A stretch of 64,000 nt of DNA from contig NC_088327.1 in assembly GCF_036884655.1 (NCBI RefSeq), positions 17,252,501-17,316,500 of the forward strand. Direction: 5' to 3'. The notes beneath the pieces are model-generated. The model saw only the letters and a program-made list of their open reading frames with translations, made no database searches and was not told the DNA's origin. Made by a program: the position numbers and the translations under genes. Positions 45,988 through 58,899 of this stretch are shown in pieces (the stretch's first letter is position 1; every line of letters starts with the position of its first letter). Source of the stretch: Musa acuminata AAA Group (Eukaryota > Streptophyta > Magnoliopsida > Zingiberales > Musaceae).

Positions 45988-46722
45988 TGTTGAATCTCGG
46001 ATTTTGATGATAAAGTTAATTATCATTTAGTTATCTAATCCATATGTTGAGATAAGTGTGCAGGATTAACTATGATGGCAGTAAGACATGCAGCAGGTGT
46101 TGCGCTAGAGTCAAGACCGAGATCACGTTGGGGGTTCGAGAGTTCGACGGAAGTCTGGACGATCGTCGGAGGTTCTACGGGAACAAATCCGAGAAGTCCA
46201 AGAGCTTACCGAAGAAGCTCATCGGAACTCGCCAAGAGGATCATTGCAAGTCTAGGAGTTTGCTGAAAGTCCGCCGAAGCATCGCCGAGGGTTCGTCGGA
46301 TGTTTGCCAGATGTTCACCGGAAGCTCGCTGGAAGAAGTGATTAACGCACTGGAACACGAGTTGTAGTATTAATGTCTTAAATGTCATAGTTAGCATGAA
46401 GATTAAGTTAGGGATGGGAGGTAATCCCATAAACTTAATATGGGGCCAATTGGGCCCTTGACAGACCTAAATTGGGCTGAATGGATCAGCCCATTCGGCC
46501 CAGATTTCTTGGCCGGCGGTGGCATCGCCTAGAAGCTTAGTCTCCGAGCGAAGTCACACGATGGTACCGCCTAAGCTCGGTCTCAGAGAGAAGTCAAGCA
46601 ATGGTACTACCCCTATCAGGCGGTGGTATTGCCTGAGCTCGGTCTCCAAGCAGTGTTAGGCGGTAGTACCGCCCGGTTCTAGTGGTGGTACCGCTAGGAC
46701 CCCAGAAATCCGGGAGATGACA
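45988..46722 (+). repeat. element C 5' LTR, internally deleted
   Basis: Starts TGTTGAATCTCGG, includes a degenerate minisatellite (46500-46700), and stops at GGGAGATGACA. In A the same phrase lies mid-LTR, upstream of the TATA box. It is fused directly to a mutated primer site (TTGGTATTAGATCGG, 46724), so TATA box, R and U5 are gone. Confidence 0.78.
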
Positions 46723-46772
46723 CTTGGTATTAGATCGGGGTTCACTCTCAATTGGATTAAAACCCGAGAGAG

Positions 46773-48590
46773 ATGATATATGCCGGAAACCAAGAGGGTC
46801 ACTCTATTACACATCCGCCCATGTTCAACGGGACGGACTACACCTATTAGAAGACCCGAATGAGGATTTTCCTTATTTCCATGGATTTTGAACTTTGAAA
46901 TATTATTGAAAATGGATTTTCAAAGTCTTCTCTTCCAATGATTGATTGGAATGAATTGGAGAAGCAGACTTTCGCTCTTAATGCAAAGGCTATGAATGTC
47001 TTATTTCGTGCGCTTGATAAAAACGAGTTCAATCGTGTTTTGATTTGTGAACTTGCATTTGATATTTGGCATATACTCGAAGTGACTCGCGAAGGCACAA
47101 GTAGAGTGAAAGAGTAAAAAATCAATCTTTTAGTACATTCTTATAAACTTTTTCGAATGAAACCGAGCGAGACCATAGGCGATATGTACACTCGTTTCAT
47201 CGATATCGTCAATGGTATAAAAGGACTTGGTAAAAATTTTTCGGATTTTGAGCTTGTCAATAAAATTCTAAGATCCCTTCCAAAGAGTTGGGACCCTAAA
47301 GTTACTGCTATTCAAGAGACTAAAGATTTAAACAACTTCCCTCTTGAAGAATTAATCGGGTCATTAATGACCTACGAAATGACTTGCAAAGCTCATGAAG
47401 AGCAAGAAGACATCCTTCCAAAGAACAGGAAGGATATGACACTTAGAACTCTAGAAGACCACTTTGAGAGAAAACTCAAGTGATGAGGACTTTGACGATG
47501 ACTTGGCACTTCTAATAAAGAAATTTTAAAAAATCATTAAAAGAAATAAATTTAAAAATGACACTAAAAATAAACTTGAACCCAAAAAGGACCAAGTTAT
47601 TTACTACGAATGTAAGAAGTCGGGACACTACAAAATTGATTGTCCCCAAGCCAAGAAGAGAACACCAAAAAAGAAAGCGCTTAAAGCAATGTGGGATGAC
47701 TCAAGCGCATCCGAAGAAGAGGAGTCCAACACCGAGCAAGTTGCTCATTACACACTAATGGTCATCGGAGAGGAGGTAACGAATTTAATTGATGTAAATT
47801 TATCATTTGATGAATTGTTAAATGCTTTTCATGACTTGTTTGATGAATGCAAAACAATTAGTAGAAAATATAATTTTTTTAAAAAGGAGCATGATATTCT
47901 TATTAATAATTTTGATAAATTAAAAAGTGAACATAATGATAGTTTAGCTCCATATATGAAATGCCATGATTTAGAAACTCTCCAAAAGGAGAACTTGCTA
48001 CTTAAGGACACCTTGAAAAAATTCGAGGTTGGTAGCAAGTCTTTGGATATGATCCTTACAAATAAGGGTCACATTCCTAAAAGAAGTGGAATCAGATTTG
48101 TGAGAAGTCCTCACCAAAATCCAACCACCTTCATTAAAAGCCCTATCTTACATGTATCGCACTAAAACAAATGCAACTTTTGTTGCAAATATGGACATAG
48201 AACTTATCATTGTCCATTCAAGAAAGTTAGTCCAAATAAATTGATTTGAGTTCCTAAAGGAACCATGATAAATTCCATGCAACATGATAAACAATTTAGA
48301 TCAGTTTTTGAGGCACCCAAAATTAAATGAGTACCTAAAAATCATCCTTTCTTGTAGAAACATATACTATCATAAGCTAGGAGCAAGAGATGGTACCTTG
48401 ATAGTGGATGCTCAAGGCATATGACCGGAGATCCATCTCAATTCTCTAAGCTCACTAGCATAGACGAAGGCTATGTCACCTTCGGAGACAACAACAAGGG
48501 TAAAATCATTGGCAAAGGAACCATAGGTAACAAATCTAACTTTTTTATTAAAGATGTTTGTTTAGTTGATTGTTTAACAACTAACAATGA
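46773..48590 (+). pseudogene. element C gag and protease relic
   Basis: Copia Gag starts MIYAGNQEGHSITHPPMFNG and includes MKPSETIGDMYTRFIDIVNG and FPLEELIGSLMTYEMTCKAH. A frame change near 47480 follows, then a zinc knuckle YECKKSGHYKIDCP (about 47600-47650). A 158-codon open stretch (47689-48165) has coiled-coil character, then comes a second knuckle CNFCCKYGHRTYHCP (about 48172-48215). The protease-like motif WYLDSGCSRHMTGD lies at about 48393. Several stops. The frame is lost at the junction near 48590. Confidence 0.83.
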
Positions 48591-49242
48591 GCTTCTCTAG
48601 CAAGCTCATTCTCTCGGTAATTTTCCAGCGGACTCCCGGCAAGCTCCTAGACTTCACGACGATCTTCTTGGTGAGTTCCAATGAGCTTCTCTAGCAAGCT
48701 CTGTGACTTTTTGGCTCGTTCCTGTAGAACTTCCAACGAACGTTTGGACTTCTGACGAACTCTCGAACTCCTAACGAAATTGCATTCTTTACTCTGGGAC
48801 TTTATTTTGCTTTATGCCTTGCTATCATAGTTAATCTTGCACATGTAAAAACACACTTCGATCTAGACAATTAATACTAAGTATTAATCACGTTGTCGGG
48901 CATGTCATTGGTCCCTCAACGCTTCGTCCGATTCTTCGGCGCATTGTCCTCTCTTGCGACCTATTGCCCAATCGGCCAGTTGACTCTGCAACTCCAATAT
49001 CCTTAACGCAATATCCACTCTTCTTGGCCCGATGCCCAAATCCATGGCCCGAAGCCTTTTGTCGATACGTCGACTGATCTTCCAACTTGACGTCTAATCT
49101 TCTAACATGTTTCATTGGCCCAACATGATTCTTCCTACTTTAATTGTCTCATTCTAATCGAAGCATCTAGTATCACTTAAAATATAGATTAAATCATAAA
49201 TACTCATCAATTGGTTTCATCATCAAAATCATAGATTCAATA
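48591..49242 (-). repeat. truncated LTR fragment inside element C
   Basis: The first roughly 650 bp of an LTR of this family on the minus strand, starting TATTGAATC at 49242 (first G mutated) and broken at about 48591. It replaces integrase and most of RT in C. No TSD found. Confidence 0.78.
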
Positions 49243-49938
49243 GAAAGTGGAGAAAGCTTTGATAAAAAAGCTTATAGGGGTATGATAGGTAGTTTACTAT
49301 ACCTCACCGCAACTTGACTAGACATCATATTTAGCGTAGGACTTTATGCTAGGTTTCAATCTAATCCTAAGCTATCTCATCTTAAAGCAGTTAAAAGAAT
49401 TCTTAGATATCTTAAAAGAACCACTAATCTAGGATTATGATATCCAAAATTCAAAAACTTTAAATTAATTGCTTATGTTGATGCGGATTTTGATGGGTGT
49501 AGAATAGATCGATAAAGCACATCCGAAACATGTCAATTCTTAGGTCATGCACTAGTCTATTGGTCTTCCAAGAAACAAAACTCAGTTATACTATCTACGA
49601 CCGAGGCCGAATACATAGTGGCTAGTGCATGTTGTGCACAAGTTGTATGGATGAAAAATACATTGGAAGATTATAGAATTTATCTTAGGAATATTTTCAT
49701 AAAATATGATAACATAAGTGTAATATGTTTAACAAAATATCCTATTCAATACTCTAAAATTAAACATATTGACATTAGGCATCATTTCATAAAAGATCAT
49801 GTTAATAACCATGACATATCTTTAGAGTTTATTGATACAAAACATCAATTAGCCGATATCTTTATAAAACCTTTAAGTGAAGAACAATTTGATTTTATTA
49901 GAAGGGAGTTATTGATGTTAAATTATCTGAATGCATGA
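49243..49938 (+). pseudogene. element C RT end and RNase H relic
   Basis: Begins near AYRGMIGSLLYLTAT (end of the RT connection), then LKAVKRILRYLKRTTNLGL. The RNase H segment reads AYVDADFDG, LSTTEAEY and TKHQLADIFIKPLSEEQFDF, so the acidic residues are present. Stops at about 49312, 49438 and 49515; open from 49618 to the terminal stop at 49938. Confidence 0.87.
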
Positions 49939-51240
49939 GTTTGTTGTATTTCTTTTCTGGACTATCTTTCTCTTAATGTATTTTATGAATGGAGCTTTCA
50001 TGAATTTATTTCGTTTTTATCTTCCTTGGTATCAAGATTACTTCATACCCTTGCTCCATCACTTAATGATTTTTTATACACTTAATCCCTTCACTCAAGG
50101 AATTCATTGACAAATGCATCTCTCACGGATTTCACTTTTGTGAATTTTTAATAAGAAATGGATTTGATTTATGAAGTTTTATTCATGATTTTTTCATATG
50201 ATGCCCCTTCTTACTCTTCTCATGAAATAAGAATTTTTATGAATTTTTGGTATGATCACTTGCAAGAATGGGGATTTGATTTTGTATGGATATCTTGATC
50301 CTTTTTATGAATCCCTTCTCTTTGTTAAAATTGAAGCATGATTTAATAAAACTCATTTATTATTTTAAATTTGACTTGTTTCAAATCCTTTCATGAATTT
50401 GGTTCTTGATGGCTTCTTTCTTTACCTTTTTTCCTCTTCTTCTTATTCTTATGACAAAGGAAGAAAGAAACTTGCACATCTAAAGAAGAACCAAAAAGCC
50501 CTCGAGTAAAAATATTAGCTTATCCAAAAAGGTTATCATACAAAATTGAGTGAAACTTGCTTGAATTTTTTTATCACACTTACATTATTGAATTATTCTC
50601 CTTTTGTTTGATGACAAAGGGGGAAAAATGTGGCAAATTGATGATAAATTAGCATGATGAATTCTTGAGACAAATGTATAAAATATATATTATCGTAAAT
50701 GCTTGAATACTTTGTGAATGCTTCAAATATAATTGGAATCGTCAAATACATTGCAAATACTTGAAACATATCAAAATGTATTGCATATGCATCATATGTA
50801 TTGTAGATCCTTGAAATGTTTCATGAATGCTTGATAAATGTCTTTCATTATGATAAGATATCATGAGCTTAACTTGCTATTTACAATTGATATCTTGCCC
50901 TGGAATGATGAAATGTTATCTTTTATCAAGAATTATCATCTTACTAAATTTTTATATTCGAAATTCATATCATACTTAAAAATGATGATTGTCTATCATC
51001 ATTGGACTTGAAAATGGACGTCATGCCTTGACATCATTTTTATTGATAAATACGTGATATCGTATTTTGAATTGGTAAATCATGATAAGTATCATGATGT
51101 ATATGTTGATAAGTTTAAATGAGTATAACTTATCGATTTGATGCTTGAATTCAAATGCCTTGAATTCAAGAATGTCTTTTCTCAAGCATGGCATATAGAT
51201 GGGGAGAGTTGTTAACTCCGTCATCAATTGATTGTCATCA
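49939..51240 (+). other. element C post-pol AT-rich spacer
   Basis: A non-coding region with repeated TGATGACAAAGGGGGA phrases (50620), similar in style to the spacers of A and B. Confidence 0.7.
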
Positions 51241-51242
51241 TA

Positions 51243-51256
51243 AAAAAGGGGGAGAC
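51243..51256 (+). promoter_or_regulatory. polypurine tract of element C
   Basis: AAAAAGGGGGAGAC directly precedes the 3' LTR. Confidence 0.87.
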
Positions 51257-51824
51257 TATTGAATCTCAGATTTTGATGATGAAATCAATTGGTAAATTGT
51301 TTGATCTAATCTATATGTTGAGGTATGCAGGATTAACTATGATAGCGGTAAGACATAAAGCAAATGTTGTGCCGGAGTCAAGATCGAGATTTCGTTGGGA
51401 GTTCGAGAGTTCATCGGAAGTCCGGACGTTTATCGAAAGTTCTATCGGAATTGATTAAGAAGTCCAAGAGCTTGCCAAAGAAGCTCATCGGAACTCACCA
51501 AGAAGATCGTCGTAAAGTCCAGGAGCTTGTCGGGAGTCCGTCGGAACATTGCCGAGAGATCGTCGGATGTTCGCCCGAAGATCGTCGGAAGCTCGCCCGA
51601 AGAACAATTGACATATCAGACCAAGATTACTTAGTCAATATCTTACATTAACGTAGTTAGACCTTAAGTTGAGTTAGGATTGGGAGGTAATCCCACTAAC
51701 TCATTTAGGGGCCAATTGGGCCCTTAACAGGGCTGAATTGGGTCGGTTGAACAGCTTATTCAGCACCTAAAGTCACGCTCGATGATGGCACCGCTAGAAC
51801 TGACGGTGGCACCGCCTTGGGACT
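51257..51824 (+). repeat. element C 3' LTR, truncated
   Basis: Starts TATTGAATCTCAG (TG mutated to TA) and breaks off at 51824 where a minus-strand LTR begins. Confidence 0.82.
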
Positions 51825-53067
51825 TGTTAGGAATGAGTCGGCACTAAGAGGGGGGGTGAATTAGTGGAACAGTAAAAATTACGTCGGTTTGAAAATCTCG
51901 TTGCGATTAAACCCATTTCGGAAGATGTTAACTTGAAAGCATCTGGAAGAGTGTAGTAGATGTAAAGCAAGTAAAGAAGGGCAGTTTGCAGGAAATATTA
52001 ATTATAAGAAGTAAATACAAACCAAGTTATAGTGGTTCGGTCGTCGTGACCTACATCCATTCCACCGATTCCTCTTCCGTTGAGGCCACCAACATCCACT
52101 AACAATCTTCCTTTAATAGGTGAAGATCAACCTCCTTCTTACAACTCTATTCTCCTTTTGCAAGCTTAGAAGAGAACCTTTACACTCCCCTTTTACAAAG
52201 CTTCCCTCACACTCTCTCTTAGAATGGTCTCTAAACATTAGGAGGAGGGACTATATACTTTACAAGGGTTTTCAACTCAAGAAATATAGAGTTTTTATTC
52301 ACTTTTCTTACTTCTCCATGCAAGAATAGCTAGGGTATTTATAGACCCCAAATGGCTTCAAAAATGGAGCCAAAATTCAAATCCCCGAAATTTCAAGGTA
52401 CGGGTGGTACCACCGCCTACAGCTTGACACTGGGCGGTACCACTGCCTAGAATACTGTGTATGGGTGGTACCACTGCCTAGACTAGTGGTACCACTGCCT
52501 AACATAGTCTCGGATACTGTGCTATGACGGTTTCACCTGTTTGGTCATTGTTTGGGCCTTTCTCTTGGCCCAACATAGTCCAAACTTGGCCCAACTATCC
52601 CCTAATTGGGTTGGCCCAATTCTAATCCTAATTATATATTAACTATGAATTTTAAGATATTTACTAAGCTAAACAAAGTTCGTAAGTCTAGGTTTCTTCC
52701 GGTGAGCTTCCGATGATCTTCTGGCAAACTTCCGACGATCTCTCGGGAATGTTCCAGCGGACTCCCGGTAAGCTCTTGGACTTCACGACGATCTTCTTAG
52801 CAAGTTCCGATGAGCTTCTTTGGCAAGCTCCTGGACTTCTCAGTCAATTCCGGCTGAACTTCTGATGAATGTCTAGACTTCCGACGAACTCTTGAACTCC
52901 CAACGAAATCGCGTTCTTGACTCCGGGACTTCATTTCGCTTTATGTCTTGCTATTGTAGTTAATCTTGCACACATAAAACATACTTTGATCTAGACAATT
53001 ATTACTAAGCATGAATCATATTGTCCGGCATGTCATTGGTCCATCAACGCTTCGTCCGATTCATCGA
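51825..53067 (-). mobile_element. copia LTR D1 (minus), truncated
   Basis: An LTR ending in CCTAACA at 51825 (minus strand), with TATA box at 52337-52343 and degenerate GGTACCACCGCC repeats at 52400-52520. At 53067 it is cut by LTR D2, so its own start (TGTTGAATC part) is missing. Confidence 0.8.
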
Positions 53068-54305
53068 TGTTGGGATCAAAAGCACTAAGAGGGGGGGGTG
53101 AATTAGTGCAACGAAAAACTTTCGTCGATTAAAACAACGTTTGTACAATGAAATCGTTTTCGATGAAAACCATTTCGGAAAGTTCTTCAACTTAAGAGTA
53201 AACAGAAGTATAGTTGACGTAAAGCAACGGAGGCAGTTTGTAGTTAAGATAAGGAGCAGAATGTAAATGCAAATTGAGATTTAGAATGGTTCGATCAATC
53301 TTGACCTACATCCACTTTTGGCTTCCTCCTCTGATGAGGTCACCGACATCCACTAGAGGCCTTCCTTCAATAGGCGAAGGCCAACCACCCTTTTACAGCT
53401 TTACTCCTTTTGACAGGCTTAGGAGACAACCCTTATAGATTTCCACTCCTCTCTTGAATGATCAAAACTTAGAAGAAAAGAGGGAGAAGAACTTCTAGCC
53501 TTTTACAACACTATTAAGCTATCAAATGATCAGATAAAATGCAAGCTTTCGGTGCCCTTTCATGCAAGAAAGGGTGGGGTTTATATAGGCCCCAACTGGT
53601 TTGAATTTGAAGCTCAAAAGTGTCATCTCTCGGATTTCCGAGGTCCTGGCAGTACCATCGCCATAACTGGGTGGTATTATTGCCTGGCACTACTCAGAGA
53701 CCGAGCTCAAGCAGTACCACTACCTGATAGGGGCAGTACCACTGCTTGACTTCGCTCGGAGACCGAGCTTCTGGGCGGTGCCACCACCAGCCAAGAAATC
53801 TGGCTCCGAATGGGCTGATCCATTCAGCCCAATTTGGGTCTATCAAGGGCCCAATTGGCCCCAGATTAAGTTAATAGGATCACCTCCAATTCCTAACTTA
53901 ATCTTCATGCTAACTACAACATTTAAGACATTAATATTGCAACTCGTGTTCCGGTGCGTCAATCGCTTCTTCCGGCGAGCTTCTAGCGAACTTCTAACGA
54001 ACCCTCGTCGATGCTCCGGAGGACTTCCGGAGAACTCCTGGACTTGCGACGATCCTCTTGGCGAGTTCTGACAAGCTTTTTTGGCAAGCTCCTGGACTTC
54101 CCGGATTTGTTCCCGCAGAACCTCTAATGACCGTTCGGACTTCCGTTGAACTCTCGAACCCCCAATGTGATCTTGGTCTTAACTCTGGCGCAACATCTGC
54201 TGCATGTCTTACTACTATCATAGTTAATCCTGCACACTTATCTCAACATATGGATTAGATAACCAAATGACAATTGACTTCATCATCAAAATCCGAGATT
54301 CAACA
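53068..54305 (-). repeat. copia LTR D2, 3' LTR of element D
   Basis: A complete LTR of about 1.24 kb, TGTTGAATCTCGG at 54305 to CCCAACA at 53068 on the minus strand. TATATAAA-type box at 53580-53587 and degenerate minisatellite at 53640-53800. A polypurine tract abuts its start, so it is a 3' LTR. Confidence 0.82.
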
Positions 54306-54319
54306 ATCTTTCCCTTTTT
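54306..54319 (-). promoter_or_regulatory. polypurine tract of element D
   Basis: Minus strand AAAAAGGGAAAGAT next to the LTR start; a weakened version of the family tract. Confidence 0.75.
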
Positions 54320-54555
54320 GATGATGACAATCAATTGATGACATAGTTAACATTAACTCCCCCTATCTATATGCCATACTTGAGATTAGTCATTCTTTAA
54401 TTCAAAACCTTTGAATTCAAGAGACATATTGATAAGTTAAGTTCATTTGACCTTATCAATACTCCCATCATGATTCCTATCATGATATATCTCTCTGAAA
54501 ATGATGTCAAGGCTTGACATCCATTTTCACGTCTTACATTTCAAATATGAAAGAT

Positions 54556-54960
54556 AGCAACTGTAGCAATTCATCATATGGTAAGATATCAACATGTAAA
54601 ATTACGATGTAAGCTCTTGATATCTTAACATAATGCAAACATTTTAAGTGTATAGCAATCATAGCATTTCATCACATGGCAAGATATCAATACTGTAAAA
54701 TTACGATGTAAGCTCTTGTTATCTTAACATAATGCAAACATTTCAAATATATAGCAATCATAGCATTTCATCACATGGCAAGATATCAACATTGTAAAAT
54801 TGCAATGTAAGCTCTAGATATCTTTTCATTAATGCAAACATTTCACGTGTATAGCAATTCTATTATTAGTTTACCACATATTTTAAGATATCAATATCAT
54901 AAAATTATGATGCAAGCTTTTGATATCTTAACATAATACAAATATGGCAATTATAGCAAT
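54556..54960. repeat. tandem repeat of about 99 bp, 3-4 copies
   Basis: Successive units contain TATAGCAATCATAGCATTTC and GATGTAAGCTCTTG. Equivalent points lie at 54651 and 54750, with further diverged copies on both sides. Confidence 0.8.
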
Positions 54961-55689
54961 TCTATCATCAATTTACCACATATTTCTCCCCCTTTGACCA
55001 CATATTTCTCTCCCTTTGTCATTAGCAAAAAGGAGAACGATTTAAGTAAATTTTAAGCATAAGTGTGGTAATGATTCATGTCATAAAAAGTTCATGTCAA
55101 TTATATAAAATTTTCAAGCAAATATGACATGAAGATTGCTTTCATTACTTCTTCCCTTTTATTTGTCATTAACGTTTTGCATGAAGGAGGAAAGCCATTG
55201 TAAACTTACTTGAATGAAGTTAAAATGATAAGAGATTAAATCATACTTCATTTTAAAAATCTTCCTTCATCAAGAAGGAATTCATAAGAAGGAATCATTT
55301 CATCAAATTCATTTCTCGAAAAAATATTTTTTACAAGGTAAATCTATGAGAGATACATTTGTTAATTGATTCCATATGTCAAAAATCAATGATATGAAAC
55401 AAACTTGATATGACATAGGCTTATGAAAGCTACATTAAGTCCGGAAGAGAAATACTAAATCATGTATTGTTAGGATCAAGAAAGTTCGAAAGTGAAATTT
55501 AATACATTCATGCATTCGAATACATTTTTGCCATAGCTTTTCAAATGCTCCTCATCATGGAAATTTTTGCATCCAAAACATATAATTTCCAACATGTTAT
55601 TAAGGCATGTAATCATGTAAAATTCTCATCATAGCAAGTAAATGATTGATCATTGAATCAAGAAAGTCCGAAAAATAAATTTAATAAGT

Positions 55690-56026
55690 TCATATATTCG
55701 GACACATCAACATTCCTAATTCTCTTCTAACAAAATCAAATTGTTCTTCACTTAAAGGCTTTGTAAAAATATCAGCTAGTTGATGTTTAGTATCAATAAA
55801 CTATATAATTACATCATGATTAGTGACATGATCTCGTCTAATATCAATATGTTTTGTTCTTGAGTGTTGAATAGGATTCTTTGTTAAACATATTGCACTT
55901 GTGTCATCACATTTAATTGGAATATTTTTAAGATGAACTTTATAATCTTCTAAGGTGTTTTTCATCAACACAACTTGTGCACAACATGCACTAGCTACAA
56001 TATACTCAGTTTCGGTTGTTGATAAT
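55690..56026 (-). pseudogene. element D RNase H end
   Basis: Minus-strand reading gives LSTTETEYIVASACCAQVVL, KHIDIRRDHVTNHDV and TKHQLADIFTKPLSEEQFDF, matching the C end of element C pol. It is interrupted at 56026 by the block that starts TGTCACGCC. The rest of element D is not seen. Confidence 0.83.
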
Positions 56027-56729
56027 TGTCACGCCCCTCAAAAATATTGATAATATTAAAATTTTCATCATAACTAATCCAGGATCCAAACTAACATTTG
56101 AGGACACTGAAAAACATTCTATCAAATTCACATCTATGAAACCCATGCATTTTTTAATCATATATCATATCACTCGATAATTCACATTTATGGCAACCCA
56201 AGCCAACTTAATAAACATGAACAATATTTATAAATCCACAAGCTAAGTAATTTATACAATCAGAACTCCAACCATTTACCACAAGTTCATATCATCGTAA
56301 ACTAGACTTGACATTTCGAAATTCCAAATAATAGAGATCGTCTAACACTTTTACAAGGTATATCCATTTCGATTCATCGACAACATTTCATTACATACAA
56401 AATATACTTATACAATAATAACATAATAACCAACAAGACTTACCCATAATTCTGAATAGCTCTCCACTGCCTCAGCCCAATTCAAACATCTCAAAGAGTG
56501 ACAAGCTGACCTGAAAGAATTTATATAACAACGAAGTGAGCTAAAAATAGCTTAGCAAGTGACAAAGCATATTCAGAATAAAAAGAACAATTTCAAACAA
56601 GTAGGGTATCATAATGCAAGACAGAATACAAGAATTCTCAAGATAATATATCATTAGATACAAAATCATAAGTGTCATGTCATTCAAAATATATTTGGTT
56701 CATGACAAATGGAGCATAGAGTAATTGGA

Positions 56730-56915
56730 GCATATTAATAGCGTATGAAATGTTCCGGAGCATATCAACTACATATGGAATATTTCAAAGCATAATAATA
56801 GCAAATGAAACATTTCGGAGTATATCAAAGGCGTATGAAGTGTTTCGGAGCATATCAATGATAAATGAAACATTTCGGAACATATTAATGGCGTATGGAC
56901 CATTTCGGAGCATTT
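56730..56915. repeat. 30-bp tandem repeat, about 6 copies
   Basis: Units resemble CATATCAATGGCGTATGAAA followed by CATTTCGGAG. The period is a multiple of three, so a 73-codon frame stays open with a ten-residue repeat. Confidence 0.88.
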
Positions 56916-57271
56916 CAAAGAACGAATACGAAACAGAAGTTCAAACGTCGAATTGACGTTGCATTTATTTCATTCTTATCTAAAGTATGTATATAAACAC
57001 ATAACCAAAGCTCTGGATACCATATCAAACATACAGAAGGTGAAGTGGGACCATAACATAATATGGTACATCCATTTCTGAATGACCACCAAACATAAGT
57101 CTCCCACGTTTGGAAGGTCTCTCACGTTTGGGAGCTCCATCCACCCACGTCTGAGTGAAATCATAAGGGCCGGCAGAGCATCACAAGCTCTATGCATAAC
57201 TCCCTTCACCATTTCTGGCAAAGGTTCACAATATCCCACAAACACTAGAGTACAAAAGGATAGTATGAACA

Positions 57272-57690
57272 ATAAATAGCACATATCAGAAGCACATGTG
57301 GAACAACAAAACGTACATGTGCCTTTATGAGTCAATGCGAAGTAAGCAATAATCTTTCACAATTGTATTCAGATTTGAAAGGAAATGAAAGCAAGAGCAT
57401 TCAAGGATTCCAAGCAATCACATCTAACTCAATTCAAATAAGAAGGTTAGATGAATTCAATATCTAAAGGAATGAAACTGGAATAGGCACATATCGAAAG
57501 TAAATGCGGAACAATGGGATATACATGTGCCTATATGAGTCAATACGATATAGCATAAACATTACACAATAGTTTTCAAGAATGCAAATAATTTTAAGGA
57601 CAAGAGCATACAAGAATTCAAAGCAGTAATATAAAGCTCAATTGAATAAGAAAGCTAAAGGATATCAATTTCCAAAGGAATGAAACCAGA
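57272..57690. repeat. tandem duplication of about 210 bp
   Basis: Two diverged copies start GCACATATC (about 57278 and 57487), share ACATGTGCCT-TATGAGTCAA and end near AAAGGAATGAAAC. Confidence 0.75.
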
Positions 57691-58385
57691 ATATACGAAA
57701 TCGACCAAAGCTCGATATCTGGCAGAATTCAAGAGGCACATTGAACAAATGATTCAAACTATCAATCATGCTCCAATTTACTCAGAAATATATCATTGGA
57801 AAGATATTTCAATCTACTTTCAGATAAAAATGAGCTTTATATGAATTGAATTGTCCAACAAAGAGTTACAAATAATTTGGTAAACAAGGGTCGGAGAAAA
57901 AAATCTCTATTTGGCAGAATTCAATAGATAACTGGGCAGGCGTTTGGACTCCAAATCTTTCAAACTATATATCAAAAGAAAGATCTACGAGTCTAGTTTC
58001 TAATGAAATCAGTTTTGAACAAATCGGAGTTTCCAACATCGACTTATAGGTAGCTCGATATCAAAAGGTCAGAAATTACGATCCCTGTTTTACAGAATCT
58101 GTAGGCTCATTTGAAATAGAAGTTTAGGCAGGCAAACTTACTCTGAATTCTTAAAATAAGCTATCAAAAGAAAGGTTTATGAGTCTATATTCTAATCAAA
58201 TAAGTTTTGTCCAAATCAGAGGTCAATACATGAAGTTATAACCATAACAAGGTAAAAAGGTCAGAATATCAGAAGTTGCACAGATTCGAATCGTTACGTC
58301 TAAACAGGAGATATATCAAATGTAAGGCTAGAATAATTCAAAGTTCCTCATATTCAAAGCAAATGTAGAGATAAAATTACAGTAA

Positions 58386-58630
58386 GGAAAGATCAGGACA
58401 CTTGCAATAGGAAAGATTAGAAAGCTTGCAATAGGAAAGATTAGAAAGCTTGCAATAGGAAGGATCGGAACACTTGCAAGAGAAAAGATTAAAAAGCTTG
58501 CAATAGGAAGGATCAGAATACTTGCAATAGGAAAGATTAGAAAGCTTGCAATAGGAAGGATCGGAACACTTGCAATAGGAAAGATAAGAACACTTGCACG
58601 AGGAAGATCATAATACTTGCAATAAGAAAA
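58386..58630. repeat. 24-bp tandem repeat, about 10 copies
   Basis: The unit GAAAGATTAGAAAGCTTGCA plus ATAG is repeated in tandem, alternating with a variant containing GGATCGGAACACTTGCA. There are no spacers between units. Confidence 0.9.
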
Positions 58631-58899
58631 ATTAGAACAATTACAGGAGAAACGATCGGGAAACTTGCCTTTTGAAGGTTTTGATCCAAAGATTTGAAGA
58701 AGGTGTCAGCCCAAATCCTTCTACTTTTCCTCCGTGTCCTCTTCCTATTTCGTGTTCTACATATGTCTTCTCTTTTTTCTCTACAACTGCAGCTCATGCA
58801 GAACATAGAAGCATAGTCACCTGCTCTTTCTTACTCTCATTCCTTCGTTTTCCTTTTCAAATGCAGCTATCGTAGCCATCGTCGTTGCCACTACCACAG

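Larger units (their letters stand above)
45988..51824 (+). mobile_element. Copia element C: pol-bearing but decayed
   Basis: A plus-strand relative of A and B. It has a shortened 5' LTR (45988-46722), gag from 46773, two zinc knuckles, a protease region to about 48590, then an inverted LTR fragment (48591-49242), an RNase H end (49243-49938), a spacer, a polypurine tract and a 3' LTR cut at 51824. Integrase and most of RT are missing. It shows that the family had a full gag-pol form. Confidence 0.82.
54306..55689 (-). other. element D spacer
   Basis: AT-rich spacer between pol and polypurine tract. It contains a roughly 99-bp tandem repeat (54556-54960). Confidence 0.7.

Noticed and set aside
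56750..56956. 68-codon frame with a ten-residue repeat
   Set aside because: A 30-bp tandem repeat keeps its frame by chance; no other sign of coding.
58386..58630. Regular short repeats suggestive of a CRISPR-like array
   Set aside because: The 24-bp units are head-to-tail with no unique spacers, and the genome is eukaryotic.
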